DNA from: G963662605 sp963662605
GTDB lineage: Bacteria; Bacteroidota; Ignavibacteria; Ignavibacteriales; Ignavibacteriaceae
Assembly (NCBI GenBank): GCA_963662605.1
Contig: OY759785.1
Span: 1,674,001 to 1,738,000, forward strand
Direction of reading: 5' to 3'
Length of the DNA: 64,000 nucleotides
The translations under genes were made by a program, and so were the position numbers. The notes beneath the pieces are model-generated. The model searched no databases, was not told the origin of the DNA, and worked only from the letters and a program-made list of their open reading frames with translations. Positions 24,146 to 33,721 of the stretch are shown one piece after another. Numbering within the stretch: the stretch's first letter is position 1; each line of letters starts with the position of its first letter.

Positions 24146-25129
24146 ATGAAATTTGAAGAACTAAAAATCGCAATTATCGGCTCAGGCCGCTGGGGAATGA
24201 ATCACGTCAGAACAGCCAGTGCAATTCTTCCTCCGGGTAATATAACTGTTGTTGATACAAATTCCGCAGCTTACGAAAAAGTTAAAGCCATATCTCCTGA
24301 TATTGATTTCACCGGTGATTTGGATGCTGTTCTTAAGGATTCGACTATTTCATGCGTAATTATAGCAACGCCGGCTGAAACACATTTTGCGGTTGGCAAA
24401 AAATGTATGTTGAGCGGAAAACACGCTCTGATAGAAAAACCGATTACACTCCTTGCCAAGGATGCAAAAGAACTGGCTGATTTGGCAGCCGAAAAGAACG
24501 TTAAGTTAATGGTTGGACACATTTTGCTGTTTCATCCGGCGGTGCTTAAGATTAAGGAGATGATTGATGGCGGACTGATCGGTAGTCTGCAATACATCTA
24601 CAGCAACCGGTTGAATCTCGGAGCCATCAGAAGCGAAGAGAATATTTTATGGAGTTTTGCACCGCACGACATATCTGTTATTCAGTTCCTCACAGGTACA
24701 TCACCTATAGATATAAAAGCTAGCGGAGCTGCATTTGTCCAATCAGTTGTCGAAGATACAACATTGACCTACCTGGAATATCCGAATGGAATTCATGCTC
24801 ATATTTTTGTCAGCTGGCTTCATCCCTTCAAGGAGCAAAGGCTCGTTGTTATCGGTGAACTGGGCATGATTGTCTTTGAAGACTCACTTCCGAAAGACAA
24901 ATTGAAGTTCTACAAAAAAGGATTCAAAGTAGAAAACGGAAAAGTTGAAAAATTTGATAGTGATCCGGAAGTGATTGCTTTTGCTGATGCTCAGCCATTA
25001 GCCGATGAGCAAAAGCACTTCTTTACAAGTGTTTTAGAAAACACAGAGCCCAGAACTAATGGGCAACATGCTTTGGAAGTTCTCCGGATACTGGAGCAGG
25101 CAACTAAAAAGCTTAAAAAGGTAGAATAA
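24146..25129 (+). CDS. wbpB: Gfo/Idh/MocA oxidoreductase, UDP-GlcNAcA 3-dehydrogenase type
   Basis: 327 residues. An N-terminal Rossmann fold (AIIGSGRWGMNHVRTA) is followed by the EKP motif (ALIEKPITLLAKDA) with the usual catalytic lysine, and a C-terminal beta-sheet domain. WbpB oxidises C3 of UDP-GlcNAcA to a ketone, which WbpE then aminates. It starts 3 bases after wbpA. The substrate is assigned from the gene neighbourhood. Confidence 0.8.
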   Translation: MKFEELKIAIIGSGRWGMNHVRTASAILPPGNITVVDTNSAAYEKVKAISPDIDFTGDLDAVLKDSTISCVIIATPAETHFAVGKKCMLSGKHALIEKPITLLAKDAKELADLAAEKNVKLMVGHILLFHPAVLKIKEMIDGGLIGSLQYIYSNRLNLGAIRSEENILWSFAPHDISVIQFLTGTSPIDIKASGAAFVQSVVEDTTLTYLEYPNGIHAHIFVSWLHPFKEQRLVVIGELGMIVFEDSLPKDKLKFYKKGFKVENGKVEKFDSDPEVIAFADAQPLADEQKHFFTSVLENTEPRTNGQHALEVLRILEQATKKLKKVE

Positions 25130-25217
25130 GAAAAATCGTGGAGGGGTGAACAAAATTTGTCCGTCCCACGATTAATCGAATAATTGAGCATTACTAACAA
25201 CAATTAACGGATGTGTT

Positions 25218-25808
25218 ATGGAAGATAAAAAGTTTTATGTTAATCAATTTGCAGTAGTTGACGATAATGTTGAAATCGGCGACGGAACTAAAATCTGGCA
25301 TTTCAGTCATGTTCAAAAGGGCTCAAGAATCGGTAAGAATTGTGTTCTTGGTCAGAACGTGAACGTTGCAAATGATGTAATTATAGGCAACTTTGTTAAA
25401 ATCCAGAATAACGTTTCCGTATACGAAGGCGTTGAACTGGAAGACTATGTTTTTTGCGGTCCATCCATGGTTTTTACAAATATCCTTAACCCGCGCTGCA
25501 AATATCCTCAGGTTGGCAAGGAATTCTACATAAAGACTTTAGTTAAAGAAGGAGCTTCTCTTGGAGCTAACTCAACCGTTGTGTGTGGCCACACAGTCGG
25601 ACGTTTTGCCTTTGTAGGCGCAGGTTCGGTTGTAACAAAAGATGTGCCTGATTTCGCGTTGGTTGTTGGTAATCCTGCCCGCGTTGTAGGTTGGTTTAGT
25701 GAGGCTGGAAATAAATTGCATTTTGATAAAGATGGCTTCGCGTATTGCGAAAAATCGAAGAAAAAATATAAATTTGAAAATAACTTAGTGAGCGAAGTAG
25801 ACGCTTAG
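25218..25808 (+). CDS. wbpD: Hexapeptide-repeat N-acetyltransferase
   Basis: 196 residues of left-handed beta-helix (IGDGTKIWHFSHV, RIGKNCVLGQNVNV, ANSTVVCGHTVG). The length and the YVFCGPSMVFTNILNPR segment match WbpD-type acetyltransferases. These N-acetylate the 3-amino group of the UDP-2-acetamido-3-amino uronic acid made by WbpE, using acetyl-CoA. The next gene is the aminotransferase, 139 bases on. The order A-B-D-E is as in known loci. Confidence 0.83.
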   Translation: MEDKKFYVNQFAVVDDNVEIGDGTKIWHFSHVQKGSRIGKNCVLGQNVNVANDVIIGNFVKIQNNVSVYEGVELEDYVFCGPSMVFTNILNPRCKYPQVGKEFYIKTLVKEGASLGANSTVVCGHTVGRFAFVGAGSVVTKDVPDFALVVGNPARVVGWFSEAGNKLHFDKDGFAYCEKSKKKYKFENNLVSEVDA

Positions 25809-25947
25809 GTTAAAGTCCGAAGACCAAAGACCAAAGTGTGAAAGTGCTTGTGTTTATGTGTGGTTGTACGGAGTGTTTACTTCGAACTTCGGAAATCGTA
25901 CTTAGCACTTCCCCAAAAAACATTTACAATTAAAAACTGAGAATTAT

Positions 25948-27120
25948 ATGAAAGTTCCATTATTAGATCTTAAAGCGCAATATAATCCGTTAAAGAATGA
26001 GCTTGATGAAGCTCTTATCCGTGTGGCTGAATCACAGTATTTTATTCTTGGACCTGAAGTAACCAAACTTGAAAAAAGCATGTCAGAGTTTCTTGGGTGT
26101 AAGTATGCCATTGGTGTTTCATCGGGCACAGATGCACTGCTTATCGCTTTGATGGCAATCGGCATTAAACCGGGAGATGAAGTTATCGTTCCGACATATT
26201 CGTTCTTCGCAACAGCAGGCGTTGTGTCCAGATTACATGCAATTCCTGTATTCGCAGATGTTGATCCGGTCACTTTCAATCTTTCTCCGCAGGATATTGA
26301 AAAGAGGATTACTGCAAAAACAAAGGCAATAATTCCGGTTCACCTGTATGGTCAAAGTGCGGATATGGATGCTATAATGGCTATCGCAAAGAAGCATAAC
26401 CTTAAAGTTATTGAAGATGGTGCACAAGCGATCAGTGCTCAGTATCAGGACGGAAAGCCGGCCGGTACTATTGGCGATATTGGCTGTTATTCATTTTTCC
26501 CTAGCAAGAATCTCGGATGTTTTGGTGACGGTGGATTAGTCGTTACAAATAGTGACGAACTTGGTGAAATGCTTCGGATCATGCGAGTTCATGGCGGGAA
26601 ACCGAAATACTACCACAAAGTTATCGGCGGTAACTTTAGAATTGATGAAATTCAGGCGGCAGTTTTGAATGTTAAACGCCCACACCTCGACAACTGGTCG
26701 GAAGGTAGAAGAAAGAACGCTGCACTCTACACCAAATTATTTATTGAGGCTGGGTTGGCAGAAGAAGAGGGTAGATTATCACTTGATGAAAAAAATAAAG
26801 TTCTTCTTCCGAAAGCTGTTTATAAAAGCACCGGACACAAAAATTATCATATTTACAACCAGTATGTTATTCGTGTCGAAAATCGCAACGAACTTCAGAA
26901 GGCGTTGAAAGAAAAAGAAATCGGAAATGAAATCTATTATCCGGTACCATTCCACAGACAGGAATGTTTCAAGAATCTTTCATCTTACGGAAATGATGCC
27001 GAGTTCCCGGTATCGAATTATGCTGCCGAACACTCACTCGCACTGCCGATTTATCCGGAATTGCATGAAGAACAGTTGAAATTTGTTGTTGAATCCATCA
27101 GCGCATTTTTCAAAGGTTAA
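25948..27120 (+). CDS. wbpE: DegT/DnrJ/EryC1/StrS aminotransferase (WbpE-like)
   Basis: 390 residues of a PLP sugar aminotransferase. The PLP lysine is K187 in FFPSKNLGCFGDGG, and typical VSSGTDALLIALMAIG and VHLYGQSADMDAI segments are present. With WbpA, B and D it completes UDP-2,3-diacetamido-2,3-dideoxy-D-glucuronic acid. No WbpI-type C2 epimerase is visible in the window, so the gluco rather than the manno form is expected unless it is encoded elsewhere. A hairpin terminator follows. Confidence 0.85.
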   Translation: MKVPLLDLKAQYNPLKNELDEALIRVAESQYFILGPEVTKLEKSMSEFLGCKYAIGVSSGTDALLIALMAIGIKPGDEVIVPTYSFFATAGVVSRLHAIPVFADVDPVTFNLSPQDIEKRITAKTKAIIPVHLYGQSADMDAIMAIAKKHNLKVIEDGAQAISAQYQDGKPAGTIGDIGCYSFFPSKNLGCFGDGGLVVTNSDELGEMLRIMRVHGGKPKYYHKVIGGNFRIDEIQAAVLNVKRPHLDNWSEGRRKNAALYTKLFIEAGLAEEEGRLSLDEKNKVLLPKAVYKSTGHKNYHIYNQYVIRVENRNELQKALKEKEIGNEIYYPVPFHRQECFKNLSSYGNDAEFPVSNYAAEHSLALPIYPELHEEQLKFVVESISAFFKG

Positions 27121-27130
27121 TATACATTGA

Positions 27131-27167
27131 ATAATGACCCTGAATTGTAGAAGTTCGGGGTCATTAT
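27131..27167 (+). terminator. Hairpin after wbpE, probable terminator
   Basis: Stem ATAATGACCCTGAA (27131-27144) with TTCGGGGTCATTAT (27154-27167), one mismatch, nine-base loop. The sequence after it is A/T-rich rather than a clean T run. It separates the wbp genes from the export genes. Confidence 0.6.
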
Positions 27168-27361
27168 ATATATTAAATTGATTCAGTTACTATGCTTTAT
27201 ATCACTCAACTAAATTCCGCAAAGTTAAGTGGAGTTTAATTGCGAGTTTTATTTGAAAAATAGAACAGATTGTGTAAATACTATTTTAGGTTACTTTTTT
27301 TTTAAGAATAACTGAGTTTTTGAGTTAGTCATTTTTTTAATATAAACTTGTAAGAAAAAAG

Positions 27362-27865
27362 ATGAAACAATTACTTTTTCTGCTATTACTTTCTTTACCC
27401 CTATTTGCGCAAACTCAAGATTTGATCTTTGGGTATTCGGGCGAAGGCACGCAACAAAAAGCTTCCATTTACGACTTGTCTGATGCCAAGGCTGTCAACA
27501 TGAAAATATCGGTATGGGGCGCAGTAAGAAATCCGGGGTATTATATTATACCGGATAATACGAATTTTATTACGTTGTTTTCAATTGCCGGTGGTCCTAC
27601 AGAAAGTGCAAAATTGGAAGATATTAGAATCTTTCGACCGGGAAAAGATACCAGCAAAGGAGAAATGCTTTTTATCAATTACGATGATGTTGTTTGGGGA
27701 AAGGATTTAAAAACCTTTAAACCGGCTCCCAAATTATTGCCTGGGGATATGATTATCATTCCCGTTGAACCAAAATTCTTTCTCAAAGACTATTTGTCTT
27801 TAGGGCTAACAAGTGCAGCGACAATCTTCGCTATCTTAAATTTAATTGTTCAATTACAAAAATAA
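27362..27865 (+). CDS. SLBB-domain export protein with C-terminal membrane helix
   Basis: 167 residues. A signal peptide (LLFLLLLSLPLFAQ) is followed by one SLBB domain (VWGAVRNPGYYIIPDNT...SIAGGP) ending at LLPGDMIIIPVEP. A hydrophobic helix closes the protein (LGLTSAATIFAILNLIV). Wza-type exporters also have a Poly_export domain in front of SLBB; it is missing here. It probably helps couple the Wzc-like kinase, whose gene begins 11 bases later, to an outer-membrane pore encoded elsewhere. Confidence 0.7.
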   Translation: MKQLLFLLLLSLPLFAQTQDLIFGYSGEGTQQKASIYDLSDAKAVNMKISVWGAVRNPGYYIIPDNTNFITLFSIAGGPTESAKLEDIRIFRPGKDTSKGEMLFINYDDVVWGKDLKTFKPAPKLLPGDMIIIPVEPKFFLKDYLSLGLTSAATIFAILNLIVQLQK

Positions 27866-27876
27866 GCAGGTGTTCT

Positions 27877-30144
27877 GTGGAAGTACAAAATAACGAGTTT
27901 AACGAAGTCGAAACCCAGTCATTTCATGACTTCATACGAGTAATTCGGTATTATTTCCCGACCGTAATGTCAATCTTCGCGGTATGTGTAGTAGCGGGTT
28001 TAATATATGCCAGTTTGGCCATAAATGTTTACAAATCCAGTGCTCAATTAAAGATATCAAAGCCACATGGAAATATCCTTGACGCTCCAACATTGAATAT
28101 GGATTTTGAAGATATAAAGAACGACCGCTTTATCGCTACTGAAATTTTGCAATTGAAAAGCAAAAACTTTCGTCTGCGAGTTGCCGAAGTACTTATTGAC
28201 TCATGCAAAGCCAATGGCGATTTGAGCAAATTATACCTGCTCCTCAAAAAACCGGCTAACAAGACAAAAGGCGAATTACGTTTAAAGAATAAAGACGAAA
28301 TAGCCGACATGCTGGGTAAAGAAATATCCATTGAACAGGCAAAAGGCGTTGACGTTGTTCAGATTACCATGGAATCACCTTCAAAATATGAAGCCTATTT
28401 AATTGCCAGTTGTTATAAGACCAACTATCAGGATATGAGTCAGGAAGTCAATCGAAATCAATTAACGCTCACAAAAGATTTTCTGCAAAAGCAGAAGGAT
28501 GAGAAGTTGATTGCCTTGAATCATGCTGAAAATATGCTAAGAACATATCAAGAGGAAAAAGGATTTGTTTCGTTGGATGACCAAGCGAAAACTGTAATAG
28601 CGCAAATTTCCCAGATAGAGGCTCAGCTGAACATTGCGACTATTGACCTGATTGCATCTACTAACACAATGAGGAAATTGGAAGAAGAAGTTGGTAAATC
28701 CGATCCTCAATTAGTTAAATATCTTGAGAATACGGTTTCTGAAGAGTACATAAAAAATGCCCAACTCGAAATTGCCAAACTTCAATTAATGAAAGATATT
28801 GCTCAAATTGATACGGCGGTTGAACATTATGACGCTAGAATCGAAAAGAACACAGAAAATAAAATTCGCCAGCTTAATGATAAAATCCGCGAACGGATTT
28901 CCTCAATTAAAAATGTTTTAGATCAGAAAGATGTTTCTGAGATTAAAGTGCTCTCACAGAAACTGCTTGATGAAAAATTGAAAAACCAAGGGCTTCAAAC
29001 TAATGTCAATCAATTATCAAAGATTTACAAAATGTATGAGGCTAAATTCAATGCTTTGCCAAAGGCCAGCATTGAGTTCGCTGATCTTAAACGTAAACAG
29101 GAATCGTTAGAACGCCTTTACACGCTCGTTGAGGGGCGTTACCAGGAGTCATTAATCAACGAACAGTCTCAACCCGGTTATGTTTCAGTGATTGAAGATC
29201 CTGACATGCCTAAAAAACCCTTTAAACCAAATCGGATGCTTATCATCATTTTTGGTATAGCGGCTGGATTAGCTTTGGGTGCCGGATATGCATTAATAAG
29301 AAACTTCTTTGATCAGACAGTCAAATCACCGGATGATATTGAGAAGAAGAAAATTAATCTTATCTCATGGATACCACCAATCAGCAATATTAATAGCGGT
29401 GTTGAGGAAGCTGAATTCACCGTATATCATTATCCAAAATCATCCGCAAGTGAAGCATTCAAGGTACTTCGAACACGTTTACAGTTTTCCAAGTTGAAGG
29501 AAAAGAAAATAAAGTCAATTTTAATAACTTCGACTGTACCCGGAGAGGGGAAAACTACTATTGCTGCCAATTTAGCAGGAAGCTTTGCACTGTCAGATTA
29601 TAAGACTGTAATTGTGGACTGCGATTTTAGAAAACCGCGTATTCACTCATTTTTCAGAGAAACGCGCAGCCCGGGTTTGGTTGATTACCTTTTTGAAAAT
29701 TGTGAATTAAAGGATGCAATTCGTCCGACAAAGCTGAACAATCTCTATTACGTTCCGTGTGGTACGATTCCACCGAATCCTTCTGAAATTCTGCATTCGG
29801 ATAAAATGAAAGACTTCTTTGAAAACCTTAAACAAAACTTTGATTTTGTTATTGTTGATTCACCGCCTGTATTAGCGGTAACTGATGCGGAACTAATTGC
29901 AATGTTAATGGATGTTACCGTTCTTGTTTCACTTGCCGGTGTAACATTATTACCAATGCTTGAGAGAGTTGTGAATCAGTTTAGTAAAGAATCCGCGAAT
30001 ATGGTGGGAGTTGTACTCAATAACTTTGACGTAGAAAGCAATTACGGCGCATATTATAAGTACTACTATTATTATTATGGAAGACAAGGAAATTCAAGAA
30101 AAAATCTTAAGGATCGAATTGTTCAGAATTTTTCAAAGAAATAA
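27877..30144 (+). CDS. Wzc-like polysaccharide co-polymerase with tyrosine-kinase domain
   Basis: 755 residues with a GTG start. A membrane helix near residue 30 and another near 450 (LIIIFGIAAGLALGAGYAL) flank a long periplasmic coiled-coil region, as in PCP-2a proteins. The cytoplasmic BY-kinase has Walker A VPGEGKT with K559, Walker A' VDCDFRKPR and Walker B FVIVDSPP. The C-terminus holds nine tyrosines (Y723, 726, 727, 729-734), the usual autophosphorylation cluster. It controls chain length and export. The SLBB gene immediately upstream is its likely partner. Confidence 0.88.
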   Translation: MEVQNNEFNEVETQSFHDFIRVIRYYFPTVMSIFAVCVVAGLIYASLAINVYKSSAQLKISKPHGNILDAPTLNMDFEDIKNDRFIATEILQLKSKNFRLRVAEVLIDSCKANGDLSKLYLLLKKPANKTKGELRLKNKDEIADMLGKEISIEQAKGVDVVQITMESPSKYEAYLIASCYKTNYQDMSQEVNRNQLTLTKDFLQKQKDEKLIALNHAENMLRTYQEEKGFVSLDDQAKTVIAQISQIEAQLNIATIDLIASTNTMRKLEEEVGKSDPQLVKYLENTVSEEYIKNAQLEIAKLQLMKDIAQIDTAVEHYDARIEKNTENKIRQLNDKIRERISSIKNVLDQKDVSEIKVLSQKLLDEKLKNQGLQTNVNQLSKIYKMYEAKFNALPKASIEFADLKRKQESLERLYTLVEGRYQESLINEQSQPGYVSVIEDPDMPKKPFKPNRMLIIIFGIAAGLALGAGYALIRNFFDQTVKSPDDIEKKKINLISWIPPISNINSGVEEAEFTVYHYPKSSASEAFKVLRTRLQFSKLKEKKIKSILITSTVPGEGKTTIAANLAGSFALSDYKTVIVDCDFRKPRIHSFFRETRSPGLVDYLFENCELKDAIRPTKLNNLYYVPCGTIPPNPSEILHSDKMKDFFENLKQNFDFVIVDSPPVLAVTDAELIAMLMDVTVLVSLAGVTLLPMLERVVNQFSKESANMVGVVLNNFDVESNYGAYYKYYYYYYGRQGNSRKNLKDRIVQNFSKK

Positions 30145-30214
30145 CCTTTCTTAATGCGCAAAGTACATCTCGGTTATCTCGATGGGATCATATTATTTTA
30201 TGCTTGCCTAGTTC

Positions 30215-31750
30215 ATGAGTGAGAATAAACGCATAGCCAAGAACAGCGTTATCCTTTATATCCGATTGATTGTGTACTCGTTTATCGGAATTTGGACATC
30301 TCGCATCGTTCTTCATGAATTGGGCGCCTCTGACTTCGGATTGTATGCCATCGTCGGCGGAATAATAGCCTTGCTTAATTTTATAAGCACGTCTATGCTG
30401 GCGACTACATACCGGTTTATTGCAATTGAAATCGGGAAGAAGGAAGGCAGCGACCCCAACCGGATTTTTAATACATCCTTTATCGTACATGTTTTGTTGG
30501 CTATACTTTTTCTGATTCTAGCCGAAACAGGCGGAGTGTTTTATGTGAAGCATTATCTTAACATCGCGCATGACAAGATTCCAGATGCACTATTTGTTCT
30601 GCATTGTTCGATTCTTGCTACCTGTATCTCAGTGATAAGTGTGCCATTTCAGGGACTTATTGTAGCGAAAGAAAAGTTCTTTGTAAGTGCTCTATTGAAT
30701 GTGTTACAGGCAATACTAACACTGGGTATAGCGATTTCACTTACTATTTCCCCGGGAAATAAGCTTCACTTATATGCAATAGGAATTGCAGGAGTGATCG
30801 TTTTTATCTCGATTCTATTTTACGGATACTGCCGTTCTACAAACTATCAGATCATTAAATTTCGAATTAATCGTAATCTGGCAGATTATAAAACCATTAT
30901 TAATTATAACTTTTGGATTCTTGTAGGGACAATTGCTTTTGTGGCTCGTGTTCAAGGCTCGGCAGTAATACTGAATTTATTCTTTGGTACACTTCTTAAC
31001 GCTGCGTATGGTATTGCCAACCAGTTGAACAACTTTGTGATGTATTTTTCCAAAAATCTTAATCAGGCAGCGGTTCCGCAAATTACAAAGAATTATAGCG
31101 GTGGTGATACTCTGCGATCAATGGCACTAGTATATAGTATTACTAAATATGCATTTTTCTTAATGTTATTACCAACTATCCCAATCATACTTTCGATAGA
31201 CCAAATCCTGGCTCTGTGGCTAAAAGAAGTTCCCCAATATACCCGGGAGTTTGTTATAATTATGCTTATAAACGGATTGCTGAATACAGTTGGTTCCGGT
31301 TTTGATGCTGCGATACAGGCAACGGGGAAAATACGAAACTATCAAGTGGCTATAAGTGCTATACTTCTATTATCACTTGGTGTCACCGCGTTGCTGTTTT
31401 ATGAGGGTCTTCCTCCATTTGCGCTGAATATTGTATTTCTTACCGCCAGTGTTACAACTACGGTGATTGCAATTTATTTCATGATCAAACTGACAAGTTT
31501 CAACTTTAGCCAATACTTCAAGCTTACGCTGGTTAGATGCTTAAAAGTAAGCATCTGTATTGTTCCTTTGTATTTATTGCGGCTCATTTTTTCCGATTCT
31601 TTGTTCGGAGTTGGAATTTTTTCATTCATCGCAGTAATTGTGATTCTTGCATCTATTTATTTTCTCGGGTTGGAAGTCTCTGAAAAATCTCTTGTAGACA
31701 GTTTTCTGAAAAAAATATTTATCAAAGTTTCGCCTAAAAATGCTAACTAA
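30215..31750 (+). CDS. Wzx-type polysaccharide flippase
   Basis: 511 residues, about a dozen or more hydrophobic membrane segments, member of the oligosaccharide flippase/MATE-like group (SENKRIAKNSVILYIRLIVYSF start, GIANQLNNFVMYFSKNLNQA in the middle). It should flip lipid-linked repeat units across the inner membrane. No clear Shine-Dalgarno. A Wzy-like polymerase gene at 41004 in the same locus supports a Wzx/Wzy mechanism. Confidence 0.78.
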   Translation: MSENKRIAKNSVILYIRLIVYSFIGIWTSRIVLHELGASDFGLYAIVGGIIALLNFISTSMLATTYRFIAIEIGKKEGSDPNRIFNTSFIVHVLLAILFLILAETGGVFYVKHYLNIAHDKIPDALFVLHCSILATCISVISVPFQGLIVAKEKFFVSALLNVLQAILTLGIAISLTISPGNKLHLYAIGIAGVIVFISILFYGYCRSTNYQIIKFRINRNLADYKTIINYNFWILVGTIAFVARVQGSAVILNLFFGTLLNAAYGIANQLNNFVMYFSKNLNQAAVPQITKNYSGGDTLRSMALVYSITKYAFFLMLLPTIPIILSIDQILALWLKEVPQYTREFVIIMLINGLLNTVGSGFDAAIQATGKIRNYQVAISAILLLSLGVTALLFYEGLPPFALNIVFLTASVTTTVIAIYFMIKLTSFNFSQYFKLTLVRCLKVSICIVPLYLLRLIFSDSLFGVGIFSFIAVIVILASIYFLGLEVSEKSLVDSFLKKIFIKVSPKNAN

Positions 31751-31810
31751 GAGCTGAAGTTGAAGCGTTGATTTTTAACGTTTTATCATAATTAAATGAA
31801 GCATGTGTAA

Positions 31811-32584
31811 ATGAAAGTTTTAATTTTAGCCGGGGGGCTCGGTACACGATTAGCAGAAGAGACCGGCTTAAAACCAAAGCCAATGGTGGAAATCGGTGGA
31901 AAGCCAATATTGTGGCATATCCTCAAGATGTACTCGTATTTCGGTTTTAACGATTTTGTGATCTTACTTGGTTATAAAGGGTATTTAATCAAGGAGTACT
32001 TCGCCAATTATTTTTTGCATATGTCCGATTTAAGAATTGATATTCAGGCAAATTCAATTGAGTATCTGAACAGCAACGCGGAACCCTGGAAAATAACTCT
32101 GATTGATACCGGAGTCAATACTCTGACCGGGGGACGGATAAAACGTGTTGAAAAAATTGTAAATAACGAACCCTTTATGCTCACATATGGCGATGGTGTC
32201 TCAGATATTGAGATACCAAAACTATTAGAGTTTCATAAATCACACGGAAAAAAAATTACCATGACGTCTGTTCAACCCGAAGGTAGGTTTGGTGCAATTC
32301 AGATCAATTCCGATTCGCGGGTTCTAAGTTTTCGTGAAAAGCCCAGAGGCGATGGCGCTTTTGTCAATGGAGGATTTTTTGTGTGCGAACCTGGCGTATT
32401 TGATTATATAAAAAATGGAGACAGCTCAGTTTTTGAACAAGAACCCTTAGAAAATTTGGCAAACGATGGTGAACTTTATACATACATGCACAAAGGGTTT
32501 TGGAAAGCTATGGACAATATGCGGGATAAGAACCAATTGGAAGACATGATTAGTAATCGTACGGCTCCGTGGATTAAATGGTAA
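31811..32584 (+). CDS. rfbF: Glucose-1-phosphate cytidylyltransferase
   Basis: 257 residues, the usual length. It joins CTP and glucose-1-phosphate to give CDP-glucose, the first step to 3,6-dideoxyhexoses. The nucleotide-binding start is LAGGLGTRLAEETG with KPKPMVEIGGKP, and FVNGGFFV follows in the sugar pocket. The genes for the next three steps follow in order. The family is well separated from glucose-1-phosphate thymidylyltransferases. Confidence 0.93.
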   Translation: MKVLILAGGLGTRLAEETGLKPKPMVEIGGKPILWHILKMYSYFGFNDFVILLGYKGYLIKEYFANYFLHMSDLRIDIQANSIEYLNSNAEPWKITLIDTGVNTLTGGRIKRVEKIVNNEPFMLTYGDGVSDIEIPKLLEFHKSHGKKITMTSVQPEGRFGAIQINSDSRVLSFREKPRGDGAFVNGGFFVCEPGVFDYIKNGDSSVFEQEPLENLANDGELYTYMHKGFWKAMDNMRDKNQLEDMISNRTAPWIKW

Positions 32585-32601
32585 TGTAAAACATAAATAT
32601 T

Positions 32602-33681
32602 ATGAATAATGAATTTCAATTTAAAAATGGTTTTATCGGCAAACGTGTTTTTGTAACAGGGCATACAGGATTTAAGGGCTCTTGGTTATGTCTGTTGCTG
32701 AACAAGCTTGGGGCAGAGGTGCATGGTTATGCCTTAGAACCACCAACGATACCAAGTTTATTCGAATTAGCCGGAATTGCTTCATTTGTTGACTCGAAAA
32801 TTGGTGATGTGAGGGATTTCGGTTTATTGACTCAAACCATAGGGAGCGTAAAACCCGAAATAGTGATTCATATGGCCGCTCAGCCTTTGGTTCGGGAATC
32901 TTACTTGCATCCTGTAGAAACATACGCAACGAATGTTATGGGTACAGTGCATTTACTTGAGGCGTGTAAAAAGGTTAAATCCATTAAGGCGATTCTCAAC
33001 ATAACGACTGATAAATGTTATGAGAATAAGGAATGGTATTGGGGATATCGGGAAAATGAACCAATGGGCGGATATGATCCTTATTCAAATAGTAAAGCAT
33101 GTTCTGAATTAGTGACCTCATCTTTTAGAAATTCTTTTTTTAATCCTCTACACTATGCTGCTCATGGTGTATCCGTTGCAAGTGCACGAGCAGGTAATGT
33201 GATCGGGGGCGGTGATTGGGCAGATGATAGACTGATTCCTGATTTTATGAGGGCAATTACCCATAAGAATAGTTTAAAAATCAGAAATCCTTACGCGACC
33301 AGACCTTGGCAGCATGTTCTCGAGCCTCTGACCGGCTATCTTATGCTAATTGAAAAAATGTTATCCGATGGTGCGATCTATGCAGATGCATTCAACTTCG
33401 GTCCGGAAGATTTAGATGTACAAAACGTCGAATGGATTGCCGATAAAATTTGTAATCTATGGGGTGAGGGTGCTGCTTATGAGATAGATTCAGGTGTCCA
33501 GCCGCATGAGGCAAATTATTTAAAGTTAGATTGTTCAAAAGCCAAACACAAATTAGGTTGGCATCCGCGTTGGGACATATTGACGACATTGAAGTCAATT
33601 GTTGACTGGTATAAAGCTCTTGAAAATGGAGAGGATGTTCGGCGTGTCACGGAAAATCAAATTGAATCCTATCTCGGCTAA
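32602..33681 (+). CDS. rfbG: CDP-glucose 4,6-dehydratase
   Basis: 359 residues of an SDR-family dehydratase. The NAD motif is VTGHTGFKGSWL near residue 17; the active site has TTDKCY and the YSNSK (YxxxK) lysine. It makes CDP-4-keto-6-deoxyglucose. An ending domain with GWHPRW is typical of the family. It lies 17 bases after rfbF. All key motifs are present. Confidence 0.93.
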   Translation: MNNEFQFKNGFIGKRVFVTGHTGFKGSWLCLLLNKLGAEVHGYALEPPTIPSLFELAGIASFVDSKIGDVRDFGLLTQTIGSVKPEIVIHMAAQPLVRESYLHPVETYATNVMGTVHLLEACKKVKSIKAILNITTDKCYENKEWYWGYRENEPMGGYDPYSNSKACSELVTSSFRNSFFNPLHYAAHGVSVASARAGNVIGGGDWADDRLIPDFMRAITHKNSLKIRNPYATRPWQHVLEPLTGYLMLIEKMLSDGAIYADAFNFGPEDLDVQNVEWIADKICNLWGEGAAYEIDSGVQPHEANYLKLDCSKAKHKLGWHPRWDILTTLKSIVDWYKALENGEDVRRVTENQIESYLG

Positions 33682-33721
33682 AAATATTTTAAGATACATA
33701 CTCTACATTTAATAGGTAATA

